Assembly: GCF_000496835.1 (NCBI RefSeq)
Contig: NZ_KI543237.1
Location: 846,641 to 910,640, forward strand
DNA from: Thalassobacillus devorans MSP14
Lineage (GTDB): Bacteria > Bacillota > Bacilli > Bacillales > Halobacillaceae
DNA: 64,000 nt
Reading direction: 5' to 3'
A model generated the notes under the pieces. It was not told the DNA's origin. It searched no databases and saw only the letters and a program-made list of their open reading frames with translations. Position numbers and translations under genes: made by a program. This document shows, piece by piece, positions 16,861 to 25,864 of the stretch (the first letter of the stretch is position 1; each line of letters begins with the position of its first letter).

Positions 16861-18573
16861 ATGAGTTTTTCATCCCATCATTATAATCCCGAGACCTTGC
16901 TGCTGCACGGTGGTCAGGAAGCTGATCCTACGACAGGATCCCGTGCGGTACCAATCTATCAAACTACTTCCTATGTTTTCCGTGATACAGAACATGCCAA
17001 AAATTTGTTCGGTCTGGCAGAACCAGGGAATATTTACTCTCGCATCATGAATCCGACAGTGGATGCTTTCGAACAGCGGATTGCGTTGCTGGAGGATGGT
17101 GCAGCCGCTGTCGCTACCTCTTCCGGGATGGCTGCAATTACATTGGCGATTCTGAATATTGCTTCTGCAGGGGATGAAATCGTCGCCTCCACTAACTTGT
17201 ATGGCGGGACGTACAATCTATTCACCCATACACTGCCTCGTTATGGCATCACTGTCAACTTTGTAGACAGCACGGATCCGGAAAATTTCAAACAGGCTAT
17301 TACGCCTAATACAAAAGCGATTTTCTCTGAAATTATCGGTAACCCCAGCTTGAATGTATTGGACATTGAAGCAGTTGCAGACGTGGCTCATGATAATGGC
17401 ATCCCGCTTATTATTGATAACACATTCGCCACCCCATATATTTGTAAACCATTGACCTGGGGGGCAGATATTGTCGTGCACTCCGCTACCAAATGGATCG
17501 GCGGTCATGGAACGACGATCGGCGGTGTAGTCGTCGATAGCGGACGCTTCGATTGGACGAATGGCAAGTTCCCTGGTTTCACAGAACCTGACGAGAGCTA
17601 CAATGGACTTCGCTATGCTTACGATGTCGGTCCATTAGCCTTCGCTATCAAGCTGCGTGTCCAGCTCTTGCGCGATATCGGAGCCTGCCTCAGTCCGCAA
17701 AACGCTTTTCTTTTACTTCAAGGGCTGGAGACTCTGCATCTCCGCATTAAACAGCATACGGAAAACGCTCGCGAAGTCGCCCGGCACCTAACTGAGCATG
17801 ATGGAGTGGAGTGGGTGAATTACCCTGGACTTGAAAGCCACCCTACCCATCATTTAGCGAGAAAGTATCTGCATCACGGAGCAGGGTCGATCGTCGTATT
17901 TGGCATCAAAGGCGGCAGAGAAGCTGGTCGTAAGATCATTGATAATATTAATTTATGGTCTCATGTAGCAAATGTAGGGGATGCTAAATCATTGATCATC
18001 CATCCAGCATCCACGACCCACCAGCAGCTGAGCGCCGATGACCTGGAAAAGACAGGAGTAACAGAAGAATTGATCCGCCTCTCCATCGGATTGGAGTCTA
18101 CCGAGGACTTGATTGCTGAGCTGGATCAGGCCATCGCTATTGCTACAGGAGAAGAAAACCCGGCGGGGACTTCCAAAGGCAAAGACACGGTACAAACCGT
18201 ACTTGGATCCTCTCTGGATCGTGATAATGGCGACCTTAGAAGACGCGTCATCGCTACGGTGGGTGAACTCTCTGACAGTGGCAAACAGGATGTCAAAAAG
18301 CTGGAGCGTTTGGGGTTTATCATCAAAGATATTTCTGAAAAAGATGCCCTGTCAGATACGAAAGTAGATATCGTCTATTGCGAATCTGCAGTTGAGGCTA
18401 ACAACAATAAAAAAGAAATCACTAACCTATCTCCAACATTAATCTGGGTAAAAGAGAATAAAGCTGTCACGTTTGATAATGACCTTGAAACCATATCGGG
18501 AGATAATCTTTATGAACGAGCAGTTACACTTAGACAAGCGACGGACTATTCAGATGCAGCACTGACTTTATAA
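16861..18573 (+). CDS. metY: O-acetylhomoserine sulfhydrylase MetY with a C-terminal extension
   Basis: 570 residues from the ATG after GAAGGAGG. It makes homocysteine from O-acetylhomoserine and sulfide with PLP. The catalytic core (about 1-430) has the PLP lysine K211 in [12 protein letters not shown], the tyrosine of TNLYGGTYN and the long MetY-specific insertion [22 protein letters not shown]. Relatives end near 430 residues. Here a further 140 follow: a charged linker (431-459), then [31 protein letters not shown] and DIVYCES, which look Rossmann-like, and an acidic end. The frame is continuous. It is the first gene behind the SAM riboswitch, so homocysteine synthesis stops when SAM is high. 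Confidence 0.92.
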   Translation: MSFSSHHYNPETLLLHGGQEADPTTGSRAVPIYQTTSYVFRDTEHAKNLFGLAEPGNIYSRIMNPTVDAFEQRIALLEDGAAAVATSSGMAAITLAILNIASAGDEIVASTNLYGGTYNLFTHTLPRYGITVNFVDSTDPENFKQAITPNTKAIFSEIIGNPSLNVLDIEAVADVAHDNGIPLIIDNTFATPYICKPLTWGADIVVHSATKWIGGHGTTIGGVVVDSGRFDWTNGKFPGFTEPDESYNGLRYAYDVGPLAFAIKLRVQLLRDIGACLSPQNAFLLLQGLETLHLRIKQHTENAREVARHLTEHDGVEWVNYPGLESHPTHHLARKYLHHGAGSIVVFGIKGGREAGRKIIDNINLWSHVANVGDAKSLIIHPASTTHQQLSADDLEKTGVTEELIRLSIGLESTEDLIAELDQAIAIATGEENPAGTSKGKDTVQTVLGSSLDRDNGDLRRRVIATVGELSDSGKQDVKKLERLGFIIKDISEKDALSDTKVDIVYCESAVEANNNKKEITNLSPTLIWVKENKAVTFDNDLETISGDNLYERAVTLRQATDYSDAALTL

Positions 18574-18644
18574 GAGACTGAGGTATTTATAAATAGCCTA
18601 TTGGCTGATTAATCCGGTAAATGCAAGAAAGAAGGAGGATAACC

Positions 18645-19652
18645 ATGACGAAAATAAAAGCCGCACTGCTTGGTTACGGTACGGTCGGGCAAGGAATTCA
18701 TGAAGTTCTTCATGAACACCAGGAAAGGTTCCGTACCCTTCTGGGGAAGGAAGTAGAAATTGTTGCTATCCTTGTCCAGAATCCTTCTAAATACAGGGAT
18801 CTTCCAGAGAATATAGTAGTGACAAAAGATTTTGAAAAAATCATCACGATTCCCGAACTGGATGTAGTATTTGAAGCAATTGTAGGTGAGGAACCTGCGC
18901 TTTCCTACCTGACACATGCCTTGGAAAAAAGCATCCACGTCATCACGGCAAATAAAATGATGTTTGCCAAGCATGCGAATTCCCTGCTCGAAAAAGCTAG
19001 AGAAAACCATGTGAAAATAGGTTTCGAAGCTACAACAGCTGGTGGAACTCCTGTGATTCGTACGATTGAGCAGTTATTACAGGTCAATCAGGTAGAAAAA
19101 ATAGAAGCGATCTTAAATGGTACCAGCAATTATATTTTGACAGCCATGAGCGAGCGTTCCATTGATTTCGAAACCGCCTTAGCTGAAGCGAAGGAAAAAG
19201 GTTATGCAGAAGCAGATCCTGCGAATGACATCGATGGGACGGATGCATTCAACAAGCTGATGATTTTAAGTCAGCTGATCTTCAATGAGCAGCCAGTTTG
19301 GAATAAGGTAGAAAAGACAGGGATCCAGGACATTACCAGTACGGCCATTCAAACTGCACAAGAGAATAATGAAAAATATAAACACATTGCTGTCATAGGA
19401 AAAGAAGGAGATCAGTTAAAAGCTGAAGTATCACCTTTATTACTCTCCTCTTCCCATCCGCTCTATAACATTGACGGAGTGGATAATGCCATTGCTATTA
19501 CCAGTAATATAGTAGGGACTATCACCCTGATAGGTCCAGGGGCTGGTAAGTTGCCAACAGCCAGTGCGATGGTGGAAGATTTGGTTGACATATTTCAAAA
19601 TGGAACGAATAGGCATTCCACTTACCCATATAAAGACCAGGCAGCAGTTTGA
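18645..19652 (+). CDS. hom: Homoserine dehydrogenase lacking the ACT domain
   Basis: 335 residues. It reduces aspartate semialdehyde to homoserine. The N-terminal NAD(P) motif is ALLGYGTVGQGIHEVL; the catalytic signature is ILNGTSNYILTAM and then AKEKGYAEADPANDIDGTDAFNKL. The usual Bacillus enzyme is about 430 residues with a C-terminal ACT domain for threonine feedback; here the chain ends right after the catalytic domain. GAAGGAGG fixes the start at 18645. It lies 71 bases after metY without a terminator and so is under the same SAM control, consistent with a methionine-dedicated isoenzyme. No homoserine acetyltransferase gene is nearby. Confidence 0.93.
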   Translation: MTKIKAALLGYGTVGQGIHEVLHEHQERFRTLLGKEVEIVAILVQNPSKYRDLPENIVVTKDFEKIITIPELDVVFEAIVGEEPALSYLTHALEKSIHVITANKMMFAKHANSLLEKARENHVKIGFEATTAGGTPVIRTIEQLLQVNQVEKIEAILNGTSNYILTAMSERSIDFETALAEAKEKGYAEADPANDIDGTDAFNKLMILSQLIFNEQPVWNKVEKTGIQDITSTAIQTAQENNEKYKHIAVIGKEGDQLKAEVSPLLLSSSHPLYNIDGVDNAIAITSNIVGTITLIGPGAGKLPTASAMVEDLVDIFQNGTNRHSTYPYKDQAAV

Positions 19653-19690
19653 ACTGCCCCCACTTCATTTTTTCCGAAAGTGATATGATA

Positions 19691-19735
19691 AAAAAAACAG
19701 CAAGCCCCTTTCATCAGGAGCTTGCTGTTTTTCTT
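19691..19735. terminator. Bidirectional terminator between hom and the PdaC-like gene
   Basis: AAACAGCAAGC pairs with GCTTGCTGTTT around a loop of about 14 bases, with A and T runs on both sides. Confidence 0.85.
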
Positions 19736-21171
19736 TATGGGAGCGAAGACAACACAGGTGGATTACCGGCCATATCTGCCTGTCCATCGCTTCTTAACTG
19801 GCTGACCGTTACAAATTGATAACCTTCTTCATGCAATCTTCTTAACAAAGGATCGATCACGTTGCTTACATACGGCGATGCTTCCTGCAGCGAAATGATC
19901 GCTCCATCTTCCGCATGAGCCATCACTTCGTTAATAATAGCTTGCGGATCTGTAAGACGCCAAATTTCTATATCATGGGTGTTATGAATGATCGGAACAC
20001 CAGCAGCTTGTTGGACTTTTTTATCTACATGTCCATAAGGCGCTTTAACAACGCCAGGCTTTTTGCCAGTCAATTCCTGCAGCTTAGCTGAAGTTCGTTG
20101 TAATTGTTCTTCTATTGCAGATGGTTCAAGTCTGGTCAATTCCCGGTGATTCCAGGAATGATTTCCGATTTCATGCCCGTTAGCAGCGATTTTCTTCACC
20201 AGTTCAGGATAATAAGCAAGGCGGTTGCCGAGTACGAAAAAAGTCGCTTTACCGCCATATGCCTCTAATTCCTCCAACACCTGTTTCGTCACTGTCGGGT
20301 GAGGACCGTCATCGAAAGTCAAAGCAATTTGCTTACCCTGCTGTTTATCCATTAGCTGCTTTGTACTCCGTTGCGTCTCCTCGGATGAGGAACTAAGGTT
20401 TTCAGAAAGGGGTTCGGAGCTGTCGTGTTTCATAACTTCGATGTACCTTTCTTTCATCATATCGGTCAATTGATATTCAGGGACAGTCACTTTCAAGACT
20501 GGTGCTGTTTTTTTATTATTCGAGGGCTGGTAATAAAATGTCATACCGTCCTCGTGTAAAGTAAACATCCGGAAACTTTTTTCCTGGGGAAGGATTGCCT
20601 GTTCCATCCACTCTTCGTCAAATCCCGAGCCTAGACGCTCATGAGTACGCAACTGGTTTATTACATATTGCGATAGCTTACTTAAATAGTCGCTATCCTT
20701 TTTAAACAAATGGACCAATTGCAAACGTTTCCCTTTTGCCACATCAAAGTTAAGAACATTAGTGCCAATTACCGGCTGCTTCTTTCCATAGTCAACAAAC
20801 TCTTTGAATTCAATGCTGACAACTCCCCCGGAAGTATGGAGAAGCTCAAAGTCGATGTTGAACTCATGTGGCTTCTCGCTGCCCTCTTCCTGCTTTAATT
20901 GGTAGCTCTCTTGTTTGAACTTAGCGATCTCTTTCTTCACATAATCTAATATGATCTGGTTCAATTGAGCATTGGATGTCTGAGGAAAATGTACGGCTAA
21001 CCGGTAATCTTCATATTCCTCAATGATAGACTCTATTTCAACATTCAGTTGTGCGTTGTTATTACTTCCTGATTGCTCGCTCGCCTTTTCATCCGTAGTT
21101 GCTGATGTCAATGAACAAGCGGTTAAAAGCAGGAGCAACAATATGGTTACGGATATAATCATTTGTTTCAT
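19735..21171 (-). CDS. PdaC-like lipoprotein with a polysaccharide deacetylase domain, catalytic residues altered
   Basis: 478 residues. The lipobox LTAC has Cys19. Residues about 40-245 form a PdaC-type N-terminal part (DUF4163/DUF3298-like), and 275-460 a NodB deacetylase fold. Motif 1 TFDDGP (285-290) and motif 2 H338-S-W-N-H342 keep the Asp-His-His metal site. Motif 3 reads KAPYG (376-380) where Arg is usual, motif 4 reads DIEIW where DxxDW is usual, and motif 5 reads ISLQE with Gln429 in place of His. PdaC relatives deacetylate N-acetylmuramic acid in peptidoglycan. With these changes the protein may bind glycan without normal catalysis. Its stop touches the terminator shared with hom. 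Confidence 0.85.
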   Translation of the reverse strand: MKQMIISVTILLLLLLTACSLTSATTDEKASEQSGSNNNAQLNVEIESIIEEYEDYRLAVHFPQTSNAQLNQIILDYVKKEIAKFKQESYQLKQEEGSEKPHEFNIDFELLHTSGGVVSIEFKEFVDYGKKQPVIGTNVLNFDVAKGKRLQLVHLFKKDSDYLSKLSQYVINQLRTHERLGSGFDEEWMEQAILPQEKSFRMFTLHEDGMTFYYQPSNNKKTAPVLKVTVPEYQLTDMMKERYIEVMKHDSSEPLSENLSSSSEETQRSTKQLMDKQQGKQIALTFDDGPHPTVTKQVLEELEAYGGKATFFVLGNRLAYYPELVKKIAANGHEIGNHSWNHRELTRLEPSAIEEQLQRTSAKLQELTGKKPGVVKAPYGHVDKKVQQAAGVPIIHNTHDIEIWRLTDPQAIINEVMAHAEDGAIISLQEASPYVSNVIDPLLRRLHEEGYQFVTVSQLRSDGQADMAGNPPVLSSLP

Positions 21172-21275
21172 GGTCAGATTACCCTTCTGTGGTTAATGTG
21201 AGTAATCCTATTGTAACATGTTTGTAATATTAATCGACAATTTTTTTAGTTTAAAGCGTAAAATAGCTATTTCTA

Positions 21276-22121
21276 TTACAAATTCGTTCGAACGTCCCAC
21301 AATTCTGGAAAAAAACGATGGTCGAGAACCTTTTTTAAATAACCGACACCGGATGAGCCACCTGTTCCTGTTTTATGTCCAATAATTCGCTCGACAGTCT
21401 TCATATGGCGGAAACGCCATTGCTGAAGCCAATCTTCGATATCCACCAGCTTTTCAGCAAGCTGATAGATATCCCAATATTTTTCGACATTTTCATAAAC
21501 AGTCGTCCAGGCAGCTTCAACAGTAGGATCACCGTGATACGTTTCGGTAAAATCACGATTGACGAGGTCAGGATTAATATCGAGTCCTGCCTTTGCAAGG
21601 GCTTCGATTGCAGCATCATAAATACTAGGCGATTCATATGCCTCCGTTAATTTAGCGTGAAGCTCAGGATTTTTTTCATAAATCTTCAAGACATGTGATG
21701 TTTTGTAACCAAGAGCAAACTCAATCATGCGGTATTGGTAGGACTGAAAACCAGAAGCCTGGCCCAGCTGATCACGGAATTGAATATATTCTGCTGGTGT
21801 AAGCGTTGACAAAACATCCCAGGCATGGATGATTTGGGTTTGGATTTTTGAAACTCTGGCAAGCATTTTAAAAGCACTTTGCAGATCATCCCCCCTGATC
21901 GCATCTATAGATGCGCGTAATTCATGCAGAATCAGCTTCATCCAAAGTTCACTGACCTGATGGATAATGATAAACAACATTTCATCATGGTGGTCAGACA
22001 AACGATTTTGGGCGTTAAGAAGTTGGTCAAGGTCAAGGTATTCGCCGTAAGTCATACGTTCCCTGAAGTCGGTATGTACTTTTTCGTTCGTTTTAGAATC
22101 TTCGTACTTCAAAACTCTCAC
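21276..22121 (-). CDS. kynA: Tryptophan 2,3-dioxygenase
   Basis: 281 residues, typical bacterial size. The heme enzyme oxidises L-tryptophan to N-formylkynurenine. H54 (in [11 protein letters not shown]) is the substrate-side histidine, H239 (in [14 protein letters not shown]) the heme ligand, and [13 protein letters not shown] closes over the substrate. No kynB (formamidase) or kynU (kynureninase) gene lies in the window, so the rest of the pathway must be elsewhere. The ribosome site is AAGGAGTG. No attenuator or T-box is visible upstream. Confidence 0.95.
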   Translation of the reverse strand: MRVLKYEDSKTNEKVHTDFRERMTYGEYLDLDQLLNAQNRLSDHHDEMLFIIIHQVSELWMKLILHELRASIDAIRGDDLQSAFKMLARVSKIQTQIIHAWDVLSTLTPAEYIQFRDQLGQASGFQSYQYRMIEFALGYKTSHVLKIYEKNPELHAKLTEAYESPSIYDAAIEALAKAGLDINPDLVNRDFTETYHGDPTVEAAWTTVYENVEKYWDIYQLAEKLVDIEDWLQQWRFRHMKTVERIIGHKTGTGGSSGVGYLKKVLDHRFFPELWDVRTNL

Positions 22122-22183
22122 ACTCCTTTATCATTGCTAATTATAGTTTACCATGTTCTCCTTGTCCCTTATAAAATTTCAGC

Positions 22184-22213
22184 AAAAGCCCCACCAGCAT
22201 TCGCTGATGGGGG
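22184..22213 (-). terminator. Terminator of rpiA
   Basis: On the minus strand CCCCATCAGC pairs with GCTGGTGGGG around GAAT, followed by CTTTT. Confidence 0.85.
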
Positions 22214-22217
22214 TATA

Positions 22218-22916
22218 TCAATTAGATATAACTTCTACTGGATAATTGAAGAAGATACCGTTCTCTATTACACCTGGTATTGCATTCAAGTCTTGTTCTG
22301 TCGTCAATCCGATATGATTAAACCTTACCTCTAAAATCAGATTACCAGCTTCTGTGATAACCGGGCCGTCTTTATGTTTGGCCATCCGGAGCCCTACTGC
22401 GGAAACATCCATTTCCTGCAGCTTCGTTTCAACAAGGTGGATCGCACGTGGATCTATTTCAACTGGCACTGGAAAATTATGACCCAGCCGGTTGACGAAT
22501 TTGCTTTCATCTACCAGGATATACGTTTTTGGTGAACTGGCCATTACCAGCTTTTCTGCAAACATCGCTCCGCCACGACCTTTGATAAGGTTAAATTCCG
22601 AATCGACTTCATCCGCGCCGTCGAAACCCCAATCCGGCCTTGCTTGTGCTAAGGTTGTAGTCGAAATTCCTGCCCGGGCACAGCTTAAAGCAACTTCAAC
22701 TGATGTAGGAATCGCAGTTACCGTCAAATTTTCTTTTTTCCCTTTACTTGCTATTGCCTGAATAGCAAGAAAGGAAGTAGATCCCGAACCGACACCTATA
22801 ACCTGTCCATCCTTTACATGTTCTGCTACTCGAAGAGCCACCAGCTCTTTTTGTTCTCTGTTCGAAATATCACCCGTCCATTTCAAATTATCCGCCAATT
22901 GGTTGTTCCATTTCAA
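22218..22916 (-). CDS. rpiA: Ribose-5-phosphate isomerase A
   Basis: 232 residues from TTG at 22916. It interconverts ribose 5-phosphate and ribulose 5-phosphate in the pentose phosphate pathway. Signatures: GVGSGSTSFLAIQAI (phosphate loop), GFDGADEVD, KGRGGAMFAEK and a VDESK motif carrying the catalytic lysine region. The start is uncertain: AGAGGTGA precedes GTG (22925, 22919) and TTG (22916) codons in frame, and the TTG has the best spacing. B. subtilis uses an RpiB-type enzyme, so the A-type here points to another Bacillaceae branch. Confidence 0.93.
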   Translation of the reverse strand: MKWNNQLADNLKWTGDISNREQKELVALRVAEHVKDGQVIGVGSGSTSFLAIQAIASKGKKENLTVTAIPTSVEVALSCARAGISTTTLAQARPDWGFDGADEVDSEFNLIKGRGGAMFAEKLVMASSPKTYILVDESKFVNRLGHNFPVPVEIDPRAIHLVETKLQEMDVSAVGLRMAKHKDGPVITEAGNLILEVRFNHIGLTTEQDLNAIPGVIENGIFFNYPVEVISN

Positions 22917-23055
22917 CACAATCACCTCTTCCGTCCTTATCTATGTTTAGTATTCCCAATAATAAATTCTATCAAGCGCTTAATTGATGGCATTGTGATT
23001 TCTTGTCACTTAAAATAGAACAAGATACAAGCAAGAGACAAGGAGGTTTTTGTTT

Positions 23056-23235
23056 TTGGGAACTTATTTATTGAAGGGTATTGGGCAGATGCTGCTGATC
23101 GTGTTTGGCGGAATATTTTTATGGAATCTGATTCGATACGGAAGTCTTCATTTTGTTGAATCAGGCATGGCAATTGCAGGGTGGCTGCTCTATCTCTGGG
23201 GCAAAAAACGTGAAAATAAAAAAAGAGGAAACTAG
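23056..23235 (+). CDS. Small two-helix membrane protein
   Basis: 59 residues from TTG at 23056, nine bases after AAGGAGG; another TTG at 23050 is too close to the ribosome site. Two hydrophobic segments (about 5-25 and 32-48) are followed by a very basic tail (GKKRENKKRGN), placing the C-terminus in the cytoplasm. No family recognised. It stands alone between divergent rpiA and convergent mhqO. Confidence 0.6.
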   Translation: MGTYLLKGIGQMLLIVFGGIFLWNLIRYGSLHFVESGMAIAGWLLYLWGKKRENKKRGN

Positions 23236-23261
23236 TTGAAAAGCTGTTCCCTCTACTTATT

Positions 23262-23278
23262 TGTTAACATGGTTAACA
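23262..23278. repeat. Perfect AT-rich palindrome between convergent genes
   Basis: TGTTAAC-ATG-GTTAACA. The T-rich stretch after it on the plus strand is weak for a terminator, so it could be a protein site or a poor terminator. Confidence 0.4.
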
Positions 23279-23286
23279 CGTTTTAT

Positions 23287-24258
23287 TTACGATAAATCCA
23301 GCGGGCGAAGTTTGGCTTCGATTTCTTCACGGTCAGTCTCCAAAAATGGTGGCAAGGATAATCTTTCCCCCAGTGACTCCATAGGTTCATCTACATCAAA
23401 GCCAGGTGTGTCTGTAGATAGTTCAAATAGTATGCCGTTCGGTTCCCGGAAATATAGCGCTTTAAAATAATGGCGGTCTACTTTTCCAGAATTCGGTACG
23501 CGGGCTTGCCTGATGCGCTCTGCCCAGGAATCATACTCTTTCTCATTCGGCACACGAAAGGCTAAGTGATGAACGCCTCCACGACCGAGACGTTCTTTTG
23601 GCAGGTCAGGACGTGTTTCAATGTGTACCTCAGCTCCCGTTCCTCCCTTGCCGGTAGCATAGATCTCTATATCCGGAAGATTTCCACTAACAAGGGATGG
23701 GTAAGAACCCACATGTGTAAAGCCCATTAAGCTGGTTAACACTTTTTCCGTCGGTTTCAAGTCAGCGACAGTCAATGTCACCGGTCCCAACCCCACAATC
23801 CCATACTGCTTTGGTATCTCGTCTGTTTCCCACGGCTCACCAGGTTCTACCCCTGCTTCTCCGTTATCCGCTACTAATATTACTTTTGTACCTTCATTAT
23901 CTTCAAAAGCAAGCGTTTTTCTCCCTGCACGCTGGATGATTTCACCATGGGTGACACGCTTTTCCTCAAATCTCCGCTTCCAAAATCGTAATGCCTCCGT
24001 GTCGCTCACCCGAAGTGAAGTCGCCGATATACTCGACACTCCTGGGTGGGTTCTGCCCAGCATCGGAATATCGAAAAAGGTCAACTCTGTACCCGGGTTT
24101 CCTTTGGCATCCCCATAGAATAGATGATACGATGTTGTATCGTCCTGATTGACAGATTTTTTCACCAGCCGCATTCCCAACATCTTTGTATAGAATCGGT
24201 AATTATCTTCAGCTTTTCCGGTCAAAATGGAAACATGATGCAGGCCTGATAATTCCAT
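23287..24258 (-). CDS. mhqO: Ring-cleaving dioxygenase of the glyoxalase fold (MhqO-like)
   Basis: 323 residues, two VOC (glyoxalase/extradiol) modules: residues 4-130 (GLHHVSILTGKAEDNYRFYTKMLG) and 150-290 (GLGPVTLTVADL, then GRGGVHHLAFRV). Metal ligands are expected at H7 or H8, the second-module HH and the Glu of GILFELSTDTPGF. Relatives MhqA, MhqE and MhqO of B. subtilis protect against hydroquinones and catechols. The upstream palindrome matches the MhqR operator as I recall it, which supports this assignment. Single-gene unit. Confidence 0.83.
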   Translation of the reverse strand: MELSGLHHVSILTGKAEDNYRFYTKMLGMRLVKKSVNQDDTTSYHLFYGDAKGNPGTELTFFDIPMLGRTHPGVSSISATSLRVSDTEALRFWKRRFEEKRVTHGEIIQRAGRKTLAFEDNEGTKVILVADNGEAGVEPGEPWETDEIPKQYGIVGLGPVTLTVADLKPTEKVLTSLMGFTHVGSYPSLVSGNLPDIEIYATGKGGTGAEVHIETRPDLPKERLGRGGVHHLAFRVPNEKEYDSWAERIRQARVPNSGKVDRHYFKALYFREPNGILFELSTDTPGFDVDEPMESLGERLSLPPFLETDREEIEAKLRPLDLS

Positions 24259-24277
24259 GTTAGTGCCTCCTGTTATT

Positions 24278-24295
24278 TATCTCGAATTTGAGATA
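24278..24295. promoter_or_regulatory. MhqR-type operator
   Basis: TATCTCGAATTTGAGATA is an inverted repeat with one mismatch per half, nearly identical to the MhqR box TATCTcgaAtTCgAGATA. It starts right after the -10 and overlaps its neighbouring bases. Confidence 0.75.
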
Positions 24296-24324
24296 ATTCT
24301 ATAGTAAAACTGAATGAAAGTCAA
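24296..24324 (-). promoter_or_regulatory. Promoter of mhqO
   Basis: Minus strand TTGACT (24319-24324), 17-base spacer, TAGAAT (24296-24301). The adjoining operator covers the expected transcription start. Confidence 0.75.
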
Positions 24325-24382
24325 CTAAGTAACCTGGAGGATGCTTAAACCTTTACATTGTGAAGTGGCTAATAACTATTAC

Positions 24383-24418
24383 AAAAGCCAGGAACTGTAT
24401 TTGTTACAGGACCTGGCT
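24383..24418 (-). terminator. Terminator of the lia operon / TIM-barrel gene
   Basis: Minus strand AGCCAGG.CCTGT pairs with ACAG..CCTGGCT, followed by TTTTG. Confidence 0.8.
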
Positions 24419-24452
24419 CTATTTACCCAGTCTTCCATAGCTGGTTATTAAA

Positions 24453-25208
24453 TTATGGAAGTCTATTTTTTAAATAATTGATACTAATCTCTAAACTGTC
24501 AAAGGGGGTCAGACGACTTTCATCCTGTTCTACGATCCACCATTGAACCCCCACTTCTTCACCCGCTTCCAGCACAGCATCGATATCGATACCGCCAGTG
24601 CCGAGTTCCGCAAAAAATTGCTCTTCGTCTGTGGTCATGTCTTTTAAATGAATGAGGGGCGACCGCCCTTGGTAACGGCTCATCCATTCGACAGGGTTCT
24701 CACCTGCTTTCTTCAGCCAATAGACATCAAGCTCCGTATGCAGTTGGTCCGCGGTAGTGGCCTCAAATATAGTTTCCAGCGCACTCCTCCCTCCTGGCAA
24801 CTGCTCCAGTTCAAAGTCATGGTTGTGATAGCAAAGAGTAATCCCCTCTGCCCGGCATGCTTCTCCTGCTTCTTGTAAAAATGAGATAAGCGCCTGGTAG
24901 CCTTTATCAGTACGCTGTTCTTGACTCAAGAACGGAACTACAATATATTCACTTCCCAGTATCTTTTGATTGTAGATAACCTGCTGTAACTCAGCTTGTA
25001 AGGTTTCCAACGGAACATGGCTCGATACTGCCTGAAGTCCCAATCTATCGATCATGGTCTTGACTTCTGATACAGCTAATCCTCCATACCCCGCAAATTC
25101 TACTCCCTCATACCCTAAATCAGCTACTTTTTTTAATGTACCGGCAAAGTCTTGTGCACTTTCCTGACGCAAGGTATACATTTGCACAGCCACTGGTATA
25201 TGTACCAT
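24453..25208 (-). CDS. Sugar phosphate isomerase/epimerase family TIM-barrel protein
   Basis: 251 residues from the ATG at 25208 (after AGAGGGG; an extension to 25235 lacks a site). AP endonuclease-2/xylose isomerase-like barrel: VAVQMYTLRQES at the first strand, GYEGVEFAGYGG, then the metal site residues in YHNHDFEL, ELDVYWLKKAGENP and IHLKDM. Relatives include IolE/IolI-type inositol enzymes and many orphan epimerases. It lies 23 bases after liaR and before a terminator, so it is likely the last gene of the lia transcript. That link to envelope stress is inferred from position only. Confidence 0.8.
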   Translation of the reverse strand: MVHIPVAVQMYTLRQESAQDFAGTLKKVADLGYEGVEFAGYGGLAVSEVKTMIDRLGLQAVSSHVPLETLQAELQQVIYNQKILGSEYIVVPFLSQEQRTDKGYQALISFLQEAGEACRAEGITLCYHNHDFELEQLPGGRSALETIFEATTADQLHTELDVYWLKKAGENPVEWMSRYQGRSPLIHLKDMTTDEEQFFAELGTGGIDIDAVLEAGEEVGVQWWIVEQDESRLTPFDSLEISINYLKNRLP

Positions 25209-25231
25209 CCCAATACCCCTCTCCCTTCCAG

Positions 25232-25864
25232 TCATTGGATCAAATCGTGTTTGAAAGCATAAATAACTGCCTGTGTCCGATCATGCACTTCCAGTTTACC
25301 AAGAATATTACTGACATGAACTTTGACGGTTTTCAGTGCAATGTACAACTCATCAGCTATTTCCTGGTTGGTTTTCCCTTCTGCTATCTTCAACAGAATT
25401 TCCAATTCGCGCCCTGTCAATTGTTCATGCAAGGGCTCCTCCGGTTTCTTGCGCATGCGATTCATAATTTTCCCTGTAACTTCCGGTTCCAGAATCGACT
25501 GCCCGTCATAAGTGGCCCGGATAGCCGAAGCAATTTCGTCTGCTTTCGAAGTTTTCAGCATATAACTTGTGGCACCTGCTTCAAGCGCAGGGTATACTTT
25601 TTCATCATCGATGAAGCTGGTGACAATGATTATTTTTGCTTCGGGCCAGGCATCAGTAATTTTCCTGGTTGCTTCAATCCCATCCATTTCTTTCATAACC
25701 AGGTCCATCAGGATGATGTCCGGCTTCATTTCTAAGGCTAATTTTACAGCTTCCCCGCCATCATCAGCTTCAGCCACCACCTCGATATCCGTCTGAGCGG
25801 AGAGATATGCGGTTACACCAATACGAACCATTTCATGATCGTCAGCAAATAGCACTTTAATCAT
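25232..25864 (-). CDS. liaR: Response regulator LiaR (VraR) of the envelope-stress system
   Basis: 210 residues. Receiver domain 1-120 with the acidic pair D8-D9, phosphorylated D54 in IILMDLVM and the conserved lysine in SYMLKTSK. The NarL/LuxR HTH (about 145-205) has [40 protein letters not shown]. It activates its own operon when cell-wall antibiotics disturb lipid II. The ATG at 25864 overlaps the liaS stop by 8 bases; a GTG at 25873 is possible. Confidence 0.93.
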   Translation of the reverse strand: MIKVLFADDHEMVRIGVTAYLSAQTDIEVVAEADDGGEAVKLALEMKPDIILMDLVMKEMDGIEATRKITDAWPEAKIIIVTSFIDDEKVYPALEAGATSYMLKTSKADEIASAIRATYDGQSILEPEVTGKIMNRMRKKPEEPLHEQLTGRELEILLKIAEGKTNQEIADELYIALKTVKVHVSNILGKLEVHDRTQAVIYAFKHDLIQ

